Part shown: positions 63,212-64,000 of the stretch, piece after piece
Layout: every line of letters starts with the position of its first letter
Position numbering within the stretch: position 1 is the stretch's first letter
Assembly (NCBI GenBank): GCA_964020085.1
Contig: OZ026605.1
Location: 14,294,048-14,358,047 of the forward strand
DNA: 64,000 bases
From: Micromussa lordhowensis
Lineage: Eukaryota > Cnidaria > Anthozoa > Scleractinia > Lobophylliidae
Direction: 5' to 3'
Notes under the pieces: model-generated
The model's input: the letters and a program-made list of their open reading frames with translations, nothing else
Database searches by the model: none
Told to the model about the DNA's origin: nothing
Translations under genes and position numbers: made by a program

Positions 63212-64000
63212 CTGAAAGATCGAATTGTTAGATGTTACAAAGCTGAAACACACGCTGGTAAAACGTTGTATTTTCAAAGATTTAACGCCAATTACCTACT
63301 CCAAAAAGACACTTTCTATTAGCGCATTTAAACCCAAAAACAAAACAAGACAGTGTAAGGCTTGGGTCGTAAACAGTTCAACAGTAGCTACCAAACATAA
63401 TACTGATATCTCCACTTAGAAGTTACAAAACTGAATATTAGTTTCTACAGAAACTATTACGCTGCGTCGGCGGGTAATCGAGAGACTGAGCTTTTTATCG
63501 ACGTCAAGATAATAAAGGTAAATTAACCGCCGTAGCGAGAATTTGAAGTGATGTCCCGGGGTAAGCCCTTCGTCAGAAAACTGCTGAGGTATCTTAGAGT
63601 GCTGCCAGACTATGAATTTTCTCGTCCGAAGAAAAACAACTCCGAATATGTTAACGAATCTCTTAGGCCCCCGTCCAGACTACGCCGGAGGAATTTGAAA
63701 ACAGAGGTTTCACTCTGAAAACGCATCAAATGTTTTCCGTCCACACCACGCCGGAGGCATTTGAAAACGCAACAATCACCGCGGTCATTTTGGATTTGCG
63801 TTTGACGAAGACTCAGTCAGGGAAATCACATCATTAATGGCGCCATCGTTTTCGAAAAGCTCCGTACCAAAATGTTTTTCGTCCTCCGGTTTCAAATAGC
63901 TCCGTTTTCGTGACGGATTAGTGTGGGCGGTAGGCCTAACCGTAGAAATAAAGCTGTGTTTTCAATTTTTTTCGGGTTAGTGCCGTGGAGGCTGCCTTAC
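63212..64000. other. ERCC6 intron running off the window
   Basis: No further ERCC6 exon is seen to the right of 63211. The stretch is intronic, with a repeat tail at about 63440-63590 and a dispersed repeat from 63666 to the edge. Confidence 0.6.
63666..64000 (+). repeat. Dispersed repeat, CGCCGGAGGAATTT family, copy 3 (cut by window edge)
   Basis: The longest copy in the forward direction. It has an internal duplication of the block CGCCGGAGGAATTTGAAAAC / CGCCGGAGGCATTTGAAAAC around GCATCAAATGTTTTCCGTCC, then the shared downstream blocks. Its end lies outside the window. Confidence 0.6.

Overview
The window is nuclear DNA from an animal, most likely an anthozoan cnidarian such as a stony coral. 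Three conserved animal genes are split by GT-AG introns, the intergenic DNA is AT-rich, and many short transposon relics are scattered through it. The species call is inference. The three genes all lie on the minus strand: ERCC6/CSB (3' part only, about 56.96-63.21 kb and running off the right edge), NUP85 (complete, 25 coding exons, 18.81-53.46 kb) and Axin (complete, 7 coding exons, 3.42-11.78 kb). Exons were joined by hand: every boundary has GT/AG and every phase agrees. The joined frames give 663 residues for NUP85, 839 for Axin and 637 C-terminal residues for ERCC6.

Layout from left to right. 1-3.4 kb is non-coding DNA downstream of Axin, starting with a terminal-inverted-repeat element. 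3.4-11.8 kb is Axin, with a TTAA-flanked mini-element in its first intron. 11.8-18.0 kb is mostly non-coding, with a possible LINE relic and two exon-like islands. At 18.04-18.34 kb there is a probable small uncharacterised minus-strand gene just downstream of NUP85. 18.8-53.5 kb is NUP85, whose long introns hold two tRNA-derived SINEs, a terminal-inverted-repeat element carrying about ten nearly identical 139-bp tandem units, a long palindromic element with a 7-9 bp target duplication, and several TA-flanked mini-elements. 53.5-57.0 kb is a hairpin-rich intergenic region. 57.0-64.0 kb is the 3' half of ERCC6, whose introns are also full of palindromic mini-elements.

The genes do not form a pathway. 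Axin is the Wnt destruction-complex scaffold, NUP85 is a structural subunit of the Y-complex of the nuclear pore, and ERCC6 is the SWI2/SNF2 ATPase of transcription-coupled repair. They only share a strand and a neighbourhood. I found no CRISPR array, operon, rRNA gene, intact tRNA gene or intact transposase. The strongest candidates for something undescribed are the small gene at 18 kb, the tandem-array transposon at 38.3-39.8 kb, and the diverged beta-catenin-binding segment of Axin.
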